From assembly GCF_032917945.1 (NCBI RefSeq), contig NZ_CP136624.1:5394001-5458000 (forward strand): a stretch of DNA of 64,000 bases, in the 5' to 3' direction. This document shows, piece after piece, positions 7,322 to 16,534 of the stretch (position 1 is its first letter; every line of letters starts with the position of its first letter). The translations under genes were made by a program, and so were the position numbers. The notes beneath the pieces were generated by a model that worked only from the letters and a program-made list of their open reading frames with translations, did no database searches and had not been told where the DNA came from. Source of the stretch: Bradyrhizobium sp. sBnM-33 (GTDB taxonomy: Bacteria > Pseudomonadota > Alphaproteobacteria > Rhizobiales > Xanthobacteraceae).

Positions 7322-9106
7322 ATGAAAATCGAACCGATCACAGTCGACTTTACCGACGAGCAGAAGCGCTACCTCGAAGGCTTTACCGCGGGCTTACAGA
7401 TCAGCCGGGTCGGGCGCGGCCTCGGCGGCAGCGCGAGCAAGGCGAATGCCGAACCGACCGGGCCGGATGCTGCGCACATCAAGGCGCAGGACAAGGTGAT
7501 CGCCGCCGGCAAGAAGCTCGCCGATCCCGAGAAGTTCAAGCGCGAGGAGCATCCGTTCGATGCCTATCCGCGGCTGAAGCAGCAGGCGCTCGATAACGCG
7601 CCGCCGAATCCTGCGGATAATTTCCGCTGGCGCTATTACGGCCTGTTCTACGTCGCGCCGGCGCAGGATTCCTACATGTGCCGCCTGCGGATCCCGAACG
7701 GAATCCTGAAGCACTGGCAGTTTTCGGGATTGGCCGATCTCGCCGAGCGGCTGTGCGGGCCGTTCTGCCACGTCACCACGCGCGCGAATCTGCAGGTGCG
7801 CGAAATTCCGCCCAAGCATGCGGTGGCTTTGATTGAGGGCATCCAGGACCTCGGCCTCTGTTCGCGCGGCACCGGTGCGGACAACATCCGCAATGTCACG
7901 GGCACGCCGACGGCGGGGATCGATCCGCAGGAACTGATCGACACCCGCGAATATGCCCGCGAGTGGCACTACCACATCCTCAACGACCGCTCGCTGTACG
8001 GTTTGCCGCGCAAGTTCAACGTCGCCTTCGACGGCGCAGGCAAGATCGCCGTGCTGGAGGACACCAACGACATCGCATTCACGGCGGTCGAGGTGAGGGA
8101 CGGTTTTGGCGCCGAGCCCGGCGTCTGGTTTCGGCTGGGGATCGGTGGAATTACCGGTCATAAGGATTTTGCAAAATACACCGACATCATCGTCAAGCCG
8201 CCCGACGCCACCAAGGTCGCTGACGCGATCGTGCGCATTTTCATCGAGCTTGGCGACCGTACCAACCGCAACAAGGCGCGGCTGAAATACGTGCTCGACG
8301 GGATGGGGCACGAAAAATTCCACGCGCTGGTCGAGGAGCGGCTCGGCAAGCCCTTCACCCGCGTGCCGCCGGAAGCGCTCGCGCCGCGCCCGGCGTTCGA
8401 CCGCATGGCTCATATCGGCGTGCACAGGCAGAAGCAGGAGGGGCTGAACTGGATCGGCGTCTCACTGCCGCTTGGAAAAGTCACCTGCGAGCAGATGCGG
8501 GGGTTAGCCAAAATCGCGCAGGATTTTGGCGACGGCGATATCCGCCTGACGGTGTGGCAGAACCTGCTGATCTCCGGTGTGCGCGACGACAACGTCGAGC
8601 TGGCGGTCGCCGCGCTCCAGGCGATCGGGCTCGCAGTCGAGGCGTCGCAAATCCGCGCCGGGCTGATCGCCTGCACCGGCAATACTGGTTGCCGATTTGC
8701 CGCCTCGAACACCAAACGCCATGCCGCGGAAATCGGCGACTGGTGCGAGCCGCGCGTCAATATCGAGACGCCGATCAACATCCACGTCACTGGCTGCCAT
8801 CATTCCTGCGCGCAGCACTACATCAGCGATATCGGCCTGATCGCGGCGAAAGTGGATGTTGGCGAGGATGCCGATCCAGTCGAGGGCTATCATCTCTTCA
8901 CCGGCGGCGGCTTTGGACCCGATGCCGACATCGGGCAGGAGGTCTATCACGATCTCAAGGCCGAGGATGCGCCGAGGACGGTCGAGAAACTGCTGAAGGC
9001 GTATCTCACGCATCGCGCATCGCCCGATGAGACGTTCCTGACATTTGCGCGCCGCCATGACGGCGAGACGCTGCGCAAGCTGACCGACGCCGAGGTGTCC
9101 GCATGA
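7322..9106 (+). CDS. nirA: Assimilatory siroheme nitrite reductase NirA
   Basis: 594 residues, normal for ferredoxin-type nitrite/sulfite reductases. Two repeats of the NIR/SIR half-domain are visible. The cysteines that hold the coupled 4Fe-4S/siroheme centre are C451-x5-C457 (CTGNTGC) and C492-x3-C496 (CHHSC). It reduces nitrite to ammonium with six electrons in the cytoplasm. Neighbours nasT/nasS favour nitrite over sulfite as substrate. The start at 7322 is supported by AGGAG 11 bases upstream and by the promoter and leader before it. It overlaps the next gene by 4 bases, which encodes the likely electron donor. Confidence 0.9.
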   Translation: MKIEPITVDFTDEQKRYLEGFTAGLQISRVGRGLGGSASKANAEPTGPDAAHIKAQDKVIAAGKKLADPEKFKREEHPFDAYPRLKQQALDNAPPNPADNFRWRYYGLFYVAPAQDSYMCRLRIPNGILKHWQFSGLADLAERLCGPFCHVTTRANLQVREIPPKHAVALIEGIQDLGLCSRGTGADNIRNVTGTPTAGIDPQELIDTREYAREWHYHILNDRSLYGLPRKFNVAFDGAGKIAVLEDTNDIAFTAVEVRDGFGAEPGVWFRLGIGGITGHKDFAKYTDIIVKPPDATKVADAIVRIFIELGDRTNRNKARLKYVLDGMGHEKFHALVEERLGKPFTRVPPEALAPRPAFDRMAHIGVHRQKQEGLNWIGVSLPLGKVTCEQMRGLAKIAQDFGDGDIRLTVWQNLLISGVRDDNVELAVAALQAIGLAVEASQIRAGLIACTGNTGCRFAASNTKRHAAEIGDWCEPRVNIETPINIHVTGCHHSCAQHYISDIGLIAAKVDVGEDADPVEGYHLFTGGGFGPDADIGQEVYHDLKAEDAPRTVEKLLKAYLTHRASPDETFLTFARRHDGETLRKLTDAEVSA

Positions 9107-10698
9107 ACCAGATCACGCCTCCACCCAAGATCGAGATCATTCCCTCGAACGCGCCATTCTCCGAAGCGCAGCGCTCGTGGCTGAACGGGTTCTTCGCCGG
9201 ACTTCTGTCAGACGCGACGCCGCTGTCGGCCGAACAAGGCGCGGCCGTCATGCAGGGCGCAGCCGGCGACGGCGATGACGGCGAAGCGCCGTGGCATGAC
9301 CAGACCATGCCGATTGCCGATCGCATGAAGCTTGCCGAAGGCCGGCCGTTGCGGCGGCGGATGATGGCGGCTATGGCGCAGCAGGATTGCGGCCAGTGCG
9401 GCTATGACTGCCACAACTATTCGGAAGCAATCGCGAACAAGAGCGAAGCGCGGCTCAACCTCTGCGTCCCCGGCGGCAAGGAAACCGCCCGGATGCTGAA
9501 ATCGCTTTATGAGGAGATCGACAAGGCACCCGCGCCGTCATCGGCGCCTGCGGCGGCTGCGGTTGCGCCGACGGCTCCAGGCGAACCTGGCCGTTCGCGC
9601 GACAATCCCGCGAACGCAAAATTCCTCTCGCGGCGATTGCTCAACGGCAAGGGCTCGGAGAAGGAGACCTGGCATATCGAGTTCGATCTGTCCGGATGTG
9701 GCCTCGACTATGTCGTCGGCGATTCGTTCGGCATTTTTGCGCGCAACGATATCGGCCTGGTCGACCAGATCATCGCACTTCTGGGCGCATGGCATACAAC
9801 GGAGGTGAGGGGAAAGACGCTGCGCGAAGTGTTGCGCGACGACGTCTCGCTGTCACCAGCACCGGATTCGCTGTTCGAACTGATCTCGTATCTGACCGGC
9901 GGCGCCCTGCGCGAGAAAGCCCGCGCGCTGGCGCAAGGCGAAGATCCCGATGGCGACGCGGCAACGCTCGACGTGATGGCGGTCTTGCAGAAATTCTCCC
10001 GCGTCCGTCCGCATCCCGAGGCCTTTGTCGAGGCGCTGGAGCCGTTGCAGCCACGGCTCTATTCGATCTCGTCGTCGCACAATGCCACCCCCGGAAAGCT
10101 GTCGCTGACGGTCGACTGCGTGCGCTATGTGGTCAACAAGCGACGACGTCTCGGACTGGCCTCGACGTTCCTTGCCGAGCGCATCAACCCCGGCGACGAG
10201 GTCAAGGTCTATGTACAGAAGGCCCATGGCTTCGCACTGCCGCAGGACCCCAAGACACCGATCATCATGGTTGGTCCCGGCACGGGTATCGCGCCGTTCC
10301 GCGCCTTCCTGCTCGATCGCCGCGCCACCGGCGCACCCGGCAAGAACTGGCTGTTCTTCGGCCATCAGCGAAGCGATTGCGATTTCTTCTATGCCGACGA
10401 ACTCAATGCGATGAAGACCTCGGGCCTCTTGACGCGGTTGTCGCTGGCGTGGTCGCGCGATGGCGAGAAGAAGTTTTACGTCCAGGACCGCATGCGGGAG
10501 GTTGGCCGCGAGGTATGGACGTGGCTCGCGGAGGGTGCCCACATCTACATCTGCGGGGACGCCAAGCGGATGGCCAAGGACGTCGAGCGCGCGCTGGTCG
10601 ACATCATCGCCCAGTTCGGCGCCCGAACCACCGACGAGGCTGTTAACTTCGTTGGGGAACTCAAGAAGAACGGCCGGTTCCAGCAGGACGTTTACTAA
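9103..10698 (+). CDS. CysJ-like FAD/NADPH reductase with an N-terminal 4Fe-4S domain, likely partner of NirA
   Basis: 531 residues. The C-terminal two-thirds is the ferredoxin-NADP+ reductase fold of CysJ: FAD motif RLYSISSS (about 313-320), NADPH motif GPGTGIAPFRAFL (about 385-400) and the usual ending QQDVY. The flavodoxin (FMN) domain of CysJ is absent. In its place, after an alanine/proline-rich linker boundary, sits a cysteine motif C96-x2-C99-x3-C103-x17-C121 followed by PGG, resembling the RnfB-type 4Fe-4S domain. It should pass electrons from NADPH through FAD and the cluster to NirA. Overlap with nirA supports a complex. It is often annotated as sulfite reductase alpha subunit, but no CysI is adjacent. 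Confidence 0.8.
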   Translation: MNQITPPPKIEIIPSNAPFSEAQRSWLNGFFAGLLSDATPLSAEQGAAVMQGAAGDGDDGEAPWHDQTMPIADRMKLAEGRPLRRRMMAAMAQQDCGQCGYDCHNYSEAIANKSEARLNLCVPGGKETARMLKSLYEEIDKAPAPSSAPAAAAVAPTAPGEPGRSRDNPANAKFLSRRLLNGKGSEKETWHIEFDLSGCGLDYVVGDSFGIFARNDIGLVDQIIALLGAWHTTEVRGKTLREVLRDDVSLSPAPDSLFELISYLTGGALREKARALAQGEDPDGDAATLDVMAVLQKFSRVRPHPEAFVEALEPLQPRLYSISSSHNATPGKLSLTVDCVRYVVNKRRRLGLASTFLAERINPGDEVKVYVQKAHGFALPQDPKTPIIMVGPGTGIAPFRAFLLDRRATGAPGKNWLFFGHQRSDCDFFYADELNAMKTSGLLTRLSLAWSRDGEKKFYVQDRMREVGREVWTWLAEGAHIYICGDAKRMAKDVERALVDIIAQFGARTTDEAVNFVGELKKNGRFQQDVY

Positions 10699-10877
10699 TC
10701 CAGGTTCCACCTTGCTCAAATCGGGCCGAATAAAATTCTCGCTCTGGTCGGAAAGAAGGGAAATTTCCCCTCGAAATGGTGCACGCCGGAGCGCCCGTAT
10801 CGCTATTTCGGCGGATGTCTTGCATCCGGGCGCGATCGATATTCCATATGCACTCCATGCCGCGTTGGAGATCGATC

Positions 10878-11030
10878 ATGCGCGAACTATCGGCGGAAGC
10901 CCGCCTGCACCTTTACGCACGCTCGGTGTCCCGCCGTTCCGGCACCGGCTTTCACACCGCCGCGCTCTACAGTGCGTTCGCGCTCATTGCCGCCATCGTG
11001 TTCGGCACGCTGTCGGTGCATCCGTTCTAG
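10878..11030 (+). CDS. Small single-span membrane protein, function unknown
   Basis: 50 residues opening [16 protein letters not shown], then one hydrophobic helix (about 28-45) near the C-terminus. GGAG lies 7 bases before the ATG. It is a basic soluble N-terminus with a membrane anchor and has no motif I recognise. The stop overlaps the convergent pxpA stop. Position and ribosome site support a real gene. Confidence 0.55.
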   Translation: MRELSAEARLHLYARSVSRRSGTGFHTAALYSAFALIAAIVFGTLSVHPF

Positions 11031-11803
11031 GACGAATGCGCCGTCTTGAATGGCGCCACCGTAATCCCCGCATCCTTCAACGCCTGACGCACGCCGCGTG
11101 CGATGTCGACTGCACCCGGCGTGTCGCCGTGAATGCACACGGTGTCGGTGCGCATTTTGATCACCTTGCCTGTGACGGAGACCACTGCGCCGTCCTGCAC
11201 CATCCGCACCACGCGATCGGCGATTTGTTTCGCATCGTGCAGCACTGCGCCGGGCTTCTTGCGCGACACCAGCGAGCCGTTATCTTCATAAGCGCGGTCG
11301 GCAAACACCTCGTGGACCATCGGCAGGTTGGCGGCTTCTCCCGCCTGCACCAGCTTGGAATTGGCGAGCACCACGAAGATCAGATTGGGATCGACCGCCT
11401 TGATGCCGTTGGCGATGGCTGTTGCGGTCATGTCATCCTCGCAGGCGACGTTGGAGAGCGCGCCATGCGCCTTGACGTGGGTGACCTTGTATCCGGCCGC
11501 GGTCGCAATCGCCTGCAAGGCGCCGATCTGATAGGCGATGAGGTTCTCGATCTCCGAAGACTTTAGGCCCGGGATCGGCCTCCGACCGAACCCGTGCAGG
11601 TCGCGATAGCCGGGATGCGCGCCGACCGAGACGCCGCGCGCTTTCGCCAGTTCGACCGTGCGGCGCATGATGTCGGGATCGCCGGCATGAAAGCCGCAGG
11701 CGACATTCACCGACGTCGCAAGCTCGATCATGGCGGCGTCATTGCCCATTTCCCACGCGCCAAATCCTTCGCCGAGATCGCAATTGAGGTCGATGGTTGT
11801 CAT
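11027..11803 (-). CDS. pxpA: 5-oxoprolinase subunit A (LamB/YcsF family)
   Basis: 258 residues with the family opening [20 protein letters not shown] and CGFHAGDP motif. PxpA works with PxpB and PxpC to hydrolyse 5-oxoproline (pyroglutamate) to glutamate at the cost of ATP, removing a damage product of glutamine. The B and C genes lie immediately upstream on the same strand, so the full complex is encoded here. Stops of this gene and the small membrane protein overlap tail to tail. Confidence 0.92.
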   Translation of the reverse strand: MTTIDLNCDLGEGFGAWEMGNDAAMIELATSVNVACGFHAGDPDIMRRTVELAKARGVSVGAHPGYRDLHGFGRRPIPGLKSSEIENLIAYQIGALQAIATAAGYKVTHVKAHGALSNVACEDDMTATAIANGIKAVDPNLIFVVLANSKLVQAGEAANLPMVHEVFADRAYEDNGSLVSRKKPGAVLHDAKQIADRVVRMVQDGAVVSVTGKVIKMRTDTVCIHGDTPGAVDIARGVRQALKDAGITVAPFKTAHSS

Positions 11804-11837
11804 GTTGTCCGTCCGCTTCTCGTGAGTGGATTGCTGG

Positions 11838-12896
11838 TCAGTCCGGGCCCGCTATGTCGGCCATCGATACCGCGTGCCAGGTTCCCGCATCGACTGCGCT
11901 GACAGCGTGGCCCGCGACATTGGCATCGTGCAGGGCGTCGATGTTGAGATCAACGCTTTCGATTGCCCGCAGCCGCTCGGGCAGCGTGCGCAGCAGTTCC
12001 GCAAATTTGCGCGCTTCCGCCTCCGCTTCGGCCATGCTGACGGCCCTGAAACGAAAGGCGCGCCCGGCGGGGATCTGTGCCAACCGCCCGAGATCGGCCG
12101 AAATCACGGTCGCGATCTTGGGATAACCGCCGCTGGTGCCGCGATCCGGCATCAATACGATCGGCTGGCCGTTGCCGGGCACCTGCACGCTACCGTTGAC
12201 GGTACCGTCTGAGACGATGTTGTGGCCGTAGAGGTGCTTGAGGGTGGGGCCTTCAAGCCGGTAGCCCATGCGGTCGCTGGTCGCCGATATCTTCCATTCG
12301 CTGTCGACGAACAGCTTTTTGGTTTCCTCGGCGAATTCGTCGTCCTGCGGTCCCCAGACCACACGGATCGGCGCATCGGTTGCCGCGGGCAGTTCGATCC
12401 GCCGTTCCGCCGCCGCGCCGACTGCGGCCTTCGCCGGTAGTTCGTCGCCGGCCTGCAGTGGGCGAGGATAGGGGCTGCCGAGGCCGGCGCGCGCATTGAC
12501 GGCGAGGCTGCCGAACATCGGCTCGCCGGCAATGCCGCCTTCGATCGCGAGATAGCTGAAGGCGCCGCCGCGGGCGAAGCCAAGCGTCAGCGTCTCGCCA
12601 TCGGCGAGAGTTGCGGACGTATCGGGTGCCATGGTGCGGCCGGCGATGTCAGCATTGCGCGGGGCTCCCGTCAGCGCGACGCGCACCGCGCCGCCGCGCG
12701 CGGTGAATTTTGCGCCGAACGGACCGACTTCGACGACCGCCATGAACGCTTCATTGCCAACCAGCGTATTGGCGGCCGCCAGCGCCAGCCGATCCATCGC
12801 GCCGCTCGGCACTAGGCCGTAGCGCTGGGCGCCGGGCCGTCCGCCGTCCTGTACTGAACTCGCCGGGCCGATCGATGCAATGACGAGCCTGCTCAT
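11838..12896 (-). CDS. pxpC: 5-oxoprolinase subunit C (KipA/biotin-dependent carboxyltransferase-like)
   Basis: 352 residues opening [22 protein letters not shown], characteristic of the KipA/PxpC family. With PxpB it forms the ATP-dependent part of the oxoprolinase. The start at 12896 overlaps the pxpB stop (ATGA). A longer frame reaching 13088 is rejected because it would read through pxpB sequence. pxpA follows after 34 bases. Confidence 0.92.
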   Translation of the reverse strand: MSRLVIASIGPASSVQDGGRPGAQRYGLVPSGAMDRLALAAANTLVGNEAFMAVVEVGPFGAKFTARGGAVRVALTGAPRNADIAGRTMAPDTSATLADGETLTLGFARGGAFSYLAIEGGIAGEPMFGSLAVNARAGLGSPYPRPLQAGDELPAKAAVGAAAERRIELPAATDAPIRVVWGPQDDEFAEETKKLFVDSEWKISATSDRMGYRLEGPTLKHLYGHNIVSDGTVNGSVQVPGNGQPIVLMPDRGTSGGYPKIATVISADLGRLAQIPAGRAFRFRAVSMAEAEAEARKFAELLRTLPERLRAIESVDLNIDALHDANVAGHAVSAVDAGTWHAVSMADIAGPD

Positions 12897-13624
12897 GCGG
12901 CGGTCTGCTCGGCAATGATTTCGCCGGCTTCGGCGGCGCGGTCCTGCTCCGCAAACGTCTTGGCATCGACAGGCGTAAAGGTGACGTTGTCGCCGGGCTC
13001 CAGCAAAAAGATCGGGTCGCGGTGAAGCTGGTAGGTGCGGACCGCGGTCCGTCCCAGAAGGTGCCAGCCGCTCGGGCCGGCGAGGCACTGCACGCCGGTT
13101 TGCACCCCACCGATCGAGATGGTGCCGGCCGGCGTCAGCAAGCGCGGGTTCTGCCGCCGCGGCATGTGCAGGCTATCCGCAAGCCCGCTTAGATAGGACC
13201 AGCCGGGCGTAAAACCGATCATGGCGACCCGGTAGTCGCCGGCGACATGCCGCGCCACGATTTCGTCGGGCGTGGTGTTGAGGGTTTTCGCGACGTCCTC
13301 GAGGTCGATGCCGTGCTCGCCGCCATAGACCACCGGAATGCGCCAGCGCCGGCTCTTTGTTGCGGCCGGCACCGGCAGTTGCGCGAGCGCGAGAATCTTT
13401 TCACCAAGCTTGTCGAAATCGATCTGGACCGGATCGTAATGGACGAGCAGCGAACGATAGGTCGGCACGGTCTCGGTGACGCCTGCGATGGGTTCAGCAG
13501 CCAGCGCACGGTCGAGCGCCAGCACCCGCCGGTTGGCGGCATCGTCGATGTTGCGGCTGAATTCCACCGTGATGGCGCTGTCGCCACTCGGCAACAGGCG
13601 GGGCGGGGGTAGCGTCACGGCCAT
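12893..13624 (-). CDS. pxpB: 5-oxoprolinase subunit B (KipI family)
   Basis: 243 residues with PRLLPSGDSAITVEFSRNID at the start and the conserved GFTPGWSYLSGL and PRLLTPAGTISIGGVQTG segments of the KipI/PxpB cyclophilin-like domain. First gene of pxpB-pxpC-pxpA. The Bacillus homologue was first named as a kinase inhibitor, but the three-gene set points to oxoproline hydrolysis. Confidence 0.92.
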   Translation of the reverse strand: MAVTLPPPRLLPSGDSAITVEFSRNIDDAANRRVLALDRALAAEPIAGVTETVPTYRSLLVHYDPVQIDFDKLGEKILALAQLPVPAATKSRRWRIPVVYGGEHGIDLEDVAKTLNTTPDEIVARHVAGDYRVAMIGFTPGWSYLSGLADSLHMPRRQNPRLLTPAGTISIGGVQTGVQCLAGPSGWHLLGRTAVRTYQLHRDPIFLLEPGDNVTFTPVDAKTFAEQDRAAEAGEIIAEQTAA

Positions 13625-13850
13625 GGCCTCTAAACTGTTTCGCAGCTCTCGTGCTCAGCTCAACCTGTAGCGTGTTTTGGGCGCGAGTGGAATTCGCTTC
13701 GCGCGAAATCCGCCAGTAAGTTCAATAAATTAATCTGCATTCCGATGATAAGATATTGTGATCGCGCTTCTTTCCTCCGGCCCTTGACGCGATGTCTGCG
13801 CTTCGCAAGATGCGCTACCTTTCACCCATACTCCGGAGCCTGCATTCCAG

Positions 13851-14549
13851 ATGTCCCTGTCCCCCGAAGCCGTCGCAACCCTGTCCGGCGTGTCCACCGC
13901 CACCATCACCACTGTGCTGCTCAAGAAGGGTCTGCGAAACGTCTGGATGCGCGGCACCAAGCCGTTGCGGCCGGGGCAGCCACGGCTGGTCGGACCGGCC
14001 TTTACGCTGCGCTTCGTGCCCGCGCGCGAAGATCTCGCCACGCCTGAATCCTGGTCATCGCCGATTTCGACCCGCACCGCGATCGAAGCGATGCCGAAAG
14101 GCTGCATCGCCGTGGTCGATGCCATGGGCGTCACCGATGCCGGCATCTTCGGCGACATCCTCTGCGCCCGCATGGTCAAGCGCGGCGTTGCCGCACTGAT
14201 CACCGACGGCGTGGTGCGCGATGTCGAAGGCGTGCTCGGCACCAATCTTCCGGTCTGGTGCGACGGCTTCGCCGCGCCGCCTTCCGTCGCGGGCCTTACC
14301 TTCGTGGGCTGGGGCGAACCGATCGGCTGCGGCGGAGTTGCCGTGTTTCCGAACGATATCATCGTCGCCGACCAGGATGGCGCGGTGCTGATCCCGCAGG
14401 CGTCGCTCGATCACGTGCTGGCCGAAGGGCCGGAGCAGGAGCGGATGGAAGCCTGGATCGTCAACGAGGTGAATAACGGGGCGGCATTGCCCGGCCTCTA
14501 TCCGATGAACGCCGAGACCAAGGCGCGCTACGCTGCGACGAAGAAGTAA
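13851..14549 (+). CDS. RraA-like / HMG aldolase family protein
   Basis: 232 residues. It has the fold signature of the RraA family and of class II 4-hydroxy-4-methyl-2-oxoglutarate aldolases: AMPKGCIAVVDAMG, FGDILCARMVKRGVAALITDGVVRD and CGGVAVFPNDIIVADQDGAVLIP. The G-D-x-x-x-x-x-x-x-x-x-G...RD pattern binds metal and pyruvate-type ligands in the aldolases. It may cleave a hydroxy-methyl-oxo acid from aromatic breakdown, or act as an RraA-type RNase regulator; the sequence does not decide. The cupin gene follows after 23 bases. Confidence 0.8.
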   Translation: MSLSPEAVATLSGVSTATITTVLLKKGLRNVWMRGTKPLRPGQPRLVGPAFTLRFVPAREDLATPESWSSPISTRTAIEAMPKGCIAVVDAMGVTDAGIFGDILCARMVKRGVAALITDGVVRDVEGVLGTNLPVWCDGFAAPPSVAGLTFVGWGEPIGCGGVAVFPNDIIVADQDGAVLIPQASLDHVLAEGPEQERMEAWIVNEVNNGAALPGLYPMNAETKARYAATKK

Positions 14550-14572
14550 CGTCAACAGGCAGAGGCAACTCC

Positions 14573-14977
14573 ATGGAAATCCATCTCGCGGGCTCCCGGC
14601 CGACGCGCCGGGCGCCGACTGAATATTTCACCGGCACGGTGCTGCAGGATCCGATCATCCAGACCGAGGCGCCGGCACGGCTGGCCTCGACGCGCGTCTC
14701 CTTTGAGCCCGGCGCGCGCACGGCGTGGCATACGCATCCGCTGGGTCAGACGCTCTACGTCATCTCAGGGGTCGGACGGGTGCAGGCCAAGGGCGGTCCG
14801 ATCAGGGAAATTCATCCCGGTGATGTCGTCTGGATTCCGCCCGGCGAGAAGCACTGGCATGGCGCTTCGCCGACCAACGGCATGACCCACATTGCCATGC
14901 AGGAAGCGGTCGATGGAAGCTACGTCACGTGGATGGAGCACGTGACCGACGACGAATATTCGGCGAAGCTGGGTTAG
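14573..14977 (+). CDS. Cupin domain protein
   Basis: 134 residues forming one small beta-barrel. Cupin motif 1 is WHTHPLGQTLYVISGVGRVQ with metal-binding histidines, and motif 2 is PGDVVWIPPGEKHWHGASP. Related proteins include carboxymuconolactone-linked cupins and cupin-type hydroxynitrile lyases. Substrate unknown; its tight position after the RraA-like gene suggests a shared catabolic step. AGGCAGAGGC precedes the start. Confidence 0.8.
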   Translation: MEIHLAGSRPTRRAPTEYFTGTVLQDPIIQTEAPARLASTRVSFEPGARTAWHTHPLGQTLYVISGVGRVQAKGGPIREIHPGDVVWIPPGEKHWHGASPTNGMTHIAMQEAVDGSYVTWMEHVTDDEYSAKLG

Positions 14978-14986
14978 GCTGCAGCC

Positions 14987-15340
14987 TCAAATCCGCTGCG
15001 CGGTCCAGGTGCCCGAGCAGAGTGCCGCGCGCCATGTGCCCGATCCCGACGTGCCCGCGAGTCGGCCGTAACCGACTGCGCGCTTCATCCCGCTCGCCAG
15101 CGTGACATTGATCGTGCCGGCTTCGGCCACGCGGCCGGAAGCCGTTACCGCTGCGCTGTTCGAGGCGACCTGGCCGTTGCTGATTTCGATCGAAACCGAG
15201 GCGCCGCTGCTGCAAGCGGCATTCGACGAGGTGATCTGCACATTCCAGTCGCCATCAAATGTTGCAGCGGCAGATGGTGTCGCAAAGCCCAGCGCAGCAA
15301 GCAGCGAAACGGCGACCACGGATTTCCGAGACTTTACCAT
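14987..15340 (-). CDS. Secreted small protein with signal peptide, function unknown
   Basis: 117 residues. A clear Sec signal peptide (KSRKSVVAVSLLAALGFATPSAAA, about 1-25) precedes a small Ser/Gly/Ala-rich mature domain beginning TFDGDWNVQI. Two cysteines (SNAACSSG and ALCSGTW) may form a disulfide in the periplasm. The start at 15340 is set by AAGGGGC upstream and the signal peptide; an in-frame extension to 15394 is unlikely. A CRP-like site lies about 60 bases upstream. Confidence 0.7.
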   Translation of the reverse strand: MVKSRKSVVAVSLLAALGFATPSAAATFDGDWNVQITSSNAACSSGASVSIEISNGQVASNSAAVTASGRVAEAGTINVTLASGMKRAVGYGRLAGTSGSGTWRAALCSGTWTAQRI

Positions 15341-15395
15341 GACGAGCCCCTTTGATTTGGACCCGATCACGATCTCACAGTGCTTCCACGACAAC

Positions 15396-15411
15396 TGTGA
15401 TTGCCATCACG
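15396..15411 (-). promoter_or_regulatory. CRP/FNR-superfamily-type operator upstream of the secreted protein
   Basis: TGTGATTGCCATCACG contains GTGA-N6-TCAC, the core of CRP-type sites. It is 57-70 bases before the start at 15340. A second site of the same form stands at similar distance from the next secreted protein gene. Confidence 0.45.
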
Positions 15412-15427
15412 CGTTCAAGACTCCATG

Positions 15428-15450
15428 AAAAACCCCGCGCAGCGGCGGGG
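15428..15450 (-). terminator. Rho-independent terminator of the DUF2147-type gene
   Basis: On the minus strand a GC-rich hairpin (CCCCGCCGCTGCGCGGGG) is followed at once by TTTTT. It lies about 28 bases after the stop of the gene ending at 15479. Confidence 0.8.
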
Positions 15451-15478
15451 CTTCGGTCGAATGCGCAGTGCCTGCTGG

Positions 15479-16321
15479 TCAGTTGACGCGGGTCCAGGTC
15501 TGGCCGCCGCAGAACATGCCGCCGAAGGCGCAGCCCTGAACGCGCAGGCTGTCGGTGCCCTTGAGGGCAATCGTCGAATCGTAGGTGCTGCCGGTGTTCG
15601 GATCGAAAATCCGGCCGCTCCACTTGTCCTTGCCAGGCTTCATGTTGATTAGAACCTGCTCGCCGTTCTGGTTAGACTTCTTGTCGACGGAATAGCCGCA
15701 GAGATTGGGGCCGCATTGTTCGATCCGCACCTTGCCTTCCTTCTCCTCCGTGAGCCAAATGCCGAGCGGTGAGTTCGCAGACGGCGGCGCCGAAGCTGCC
15801 GGTGCCGCCGCCTGTTTCTGTTGCGGCGGCGGTGGCGCTGGCGCGGCAACGGGAGCAGATGCTGGCGGTGTTGCCGGAGCGGCGTTCTGTTGCACCGGGG
15901 GAGCAGGAGGTGCTGCCGCAGGCGCAGCGGCGTCTACCGGCGCAACGGCTGCCGTCGTGCTCGACGGCGTGGCCGGTACAGCGGCTGGAGCAGGGGCGGC
16001 AGGTGCCGGCGCAGTCGCAGGGGCAGCCGCTTGCTCCGCTGGAGCCGGCACGGCCGGCGCTGGCGCAGTCTCGGGTGCGGCTTGCGGGGCGGTCTTTGCC
16101 TGCTGCGGAGTCTTCCTGGTCGGACGATCAAGATCGCCTTCCTCGCCTCGCGCGCGCTTGGTCTTCTTGCCGGTATTGTCGTAGACGCCGGGAATAGAAA
16201 CGGTGCCGCGATCGGGATCGATCGTAATGGTGCGACCGCCATACTCGAAAGTGTACTGCGCCTGTGCAGCGGTGACGGTGCCAGCCAGCAAGAGCGCGGC
16301 GATAGCGAGGCACTTCTTCAT
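15479..16321 (-). CDS. Secreted DUF2147-domain protein with long Ala/Pro-rich linker
   Basis: 280 residues. Signal peptide 1-22 (KKCLAIAALLLAGTVTAAQA), then a short domain with TFEYGGRTITIDPDRG, then about 100 residues made mostly of alanine and proline, then a C-terminal DUF2147 domain (about 183-280) starting SPLGIWLTEEKEGKVRIEQC. In the C-domain four cysteines (QCGPNLCGY, GCAFGGMFCGG) could pair as disulfides. Such linkers often span the cell wall or periplasm. Function unknown. It carries its own terminator and an upstream GTGA-N6-TCAC site. Confidence 0.78.
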   Translation of the reverse strand: MKKCLAIAALLLAGTVTAAQAQYTFEYGGRTITIDPDRGTVSIPGVYDNTGKKTKRARGEEGDLDRPTRKTPQQAKTAPQAAPETAPAPAVPAPAEQAAAPATAPAPAAPAPAAVPATPSSTTAAVAPVDAAAPAAAPPAPPVQQNAAPATPPASAPVAAPAPPPPQQKQAAAPAASAPPSANSPLGIWLTEEKEGKVRIEQCGPNLCGYSVDKKSNQNGEQVLINMKPGKDKWSGRIFDPNTGSTYDSTIALKGTDSLRVQGCAFGGMFCGGQTWTRVN

Positions 16322-16388
16322 TATGACGACCTCCTGAACAGGGAATCCGGATTCCCGCAGCTACTACGCAGCCGCAGCTTCACTCAAC

Positions 16389-16402
16389 GTGATCCAGATC
16401 AC
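16389..16402 (-). promoter_or_regulatory. CRP/FNR-superfamily-type operator upstream of the DUF2147-type gene
   Basis: GTGATCCAGATCAC is a perfect 14-base palindrome of the form GTGA-N6-TCAC, 68-81 bases before the start at 16321. Confidence 0.5.
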
Positions 16403-16534
16403 TTTCAAACTATAAGTCGTGTACTAGCGGCTTTGGTTCAATTCGACCGCGGCAGTCTAAATTGCGCCCAATGGACGGTCAATTTCCTCGGAAACAGGCT
16501 TCTCCAACCGAGAATCAATCGAGGCATAAATTTC

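Noticed and set aside
11838..13088. 416-codon version of pxpC
   Set aside because: The extra N-terminus is out-of-frame pxpB sequence; ATG at 12896 overlaps the pxpB stop as expected.
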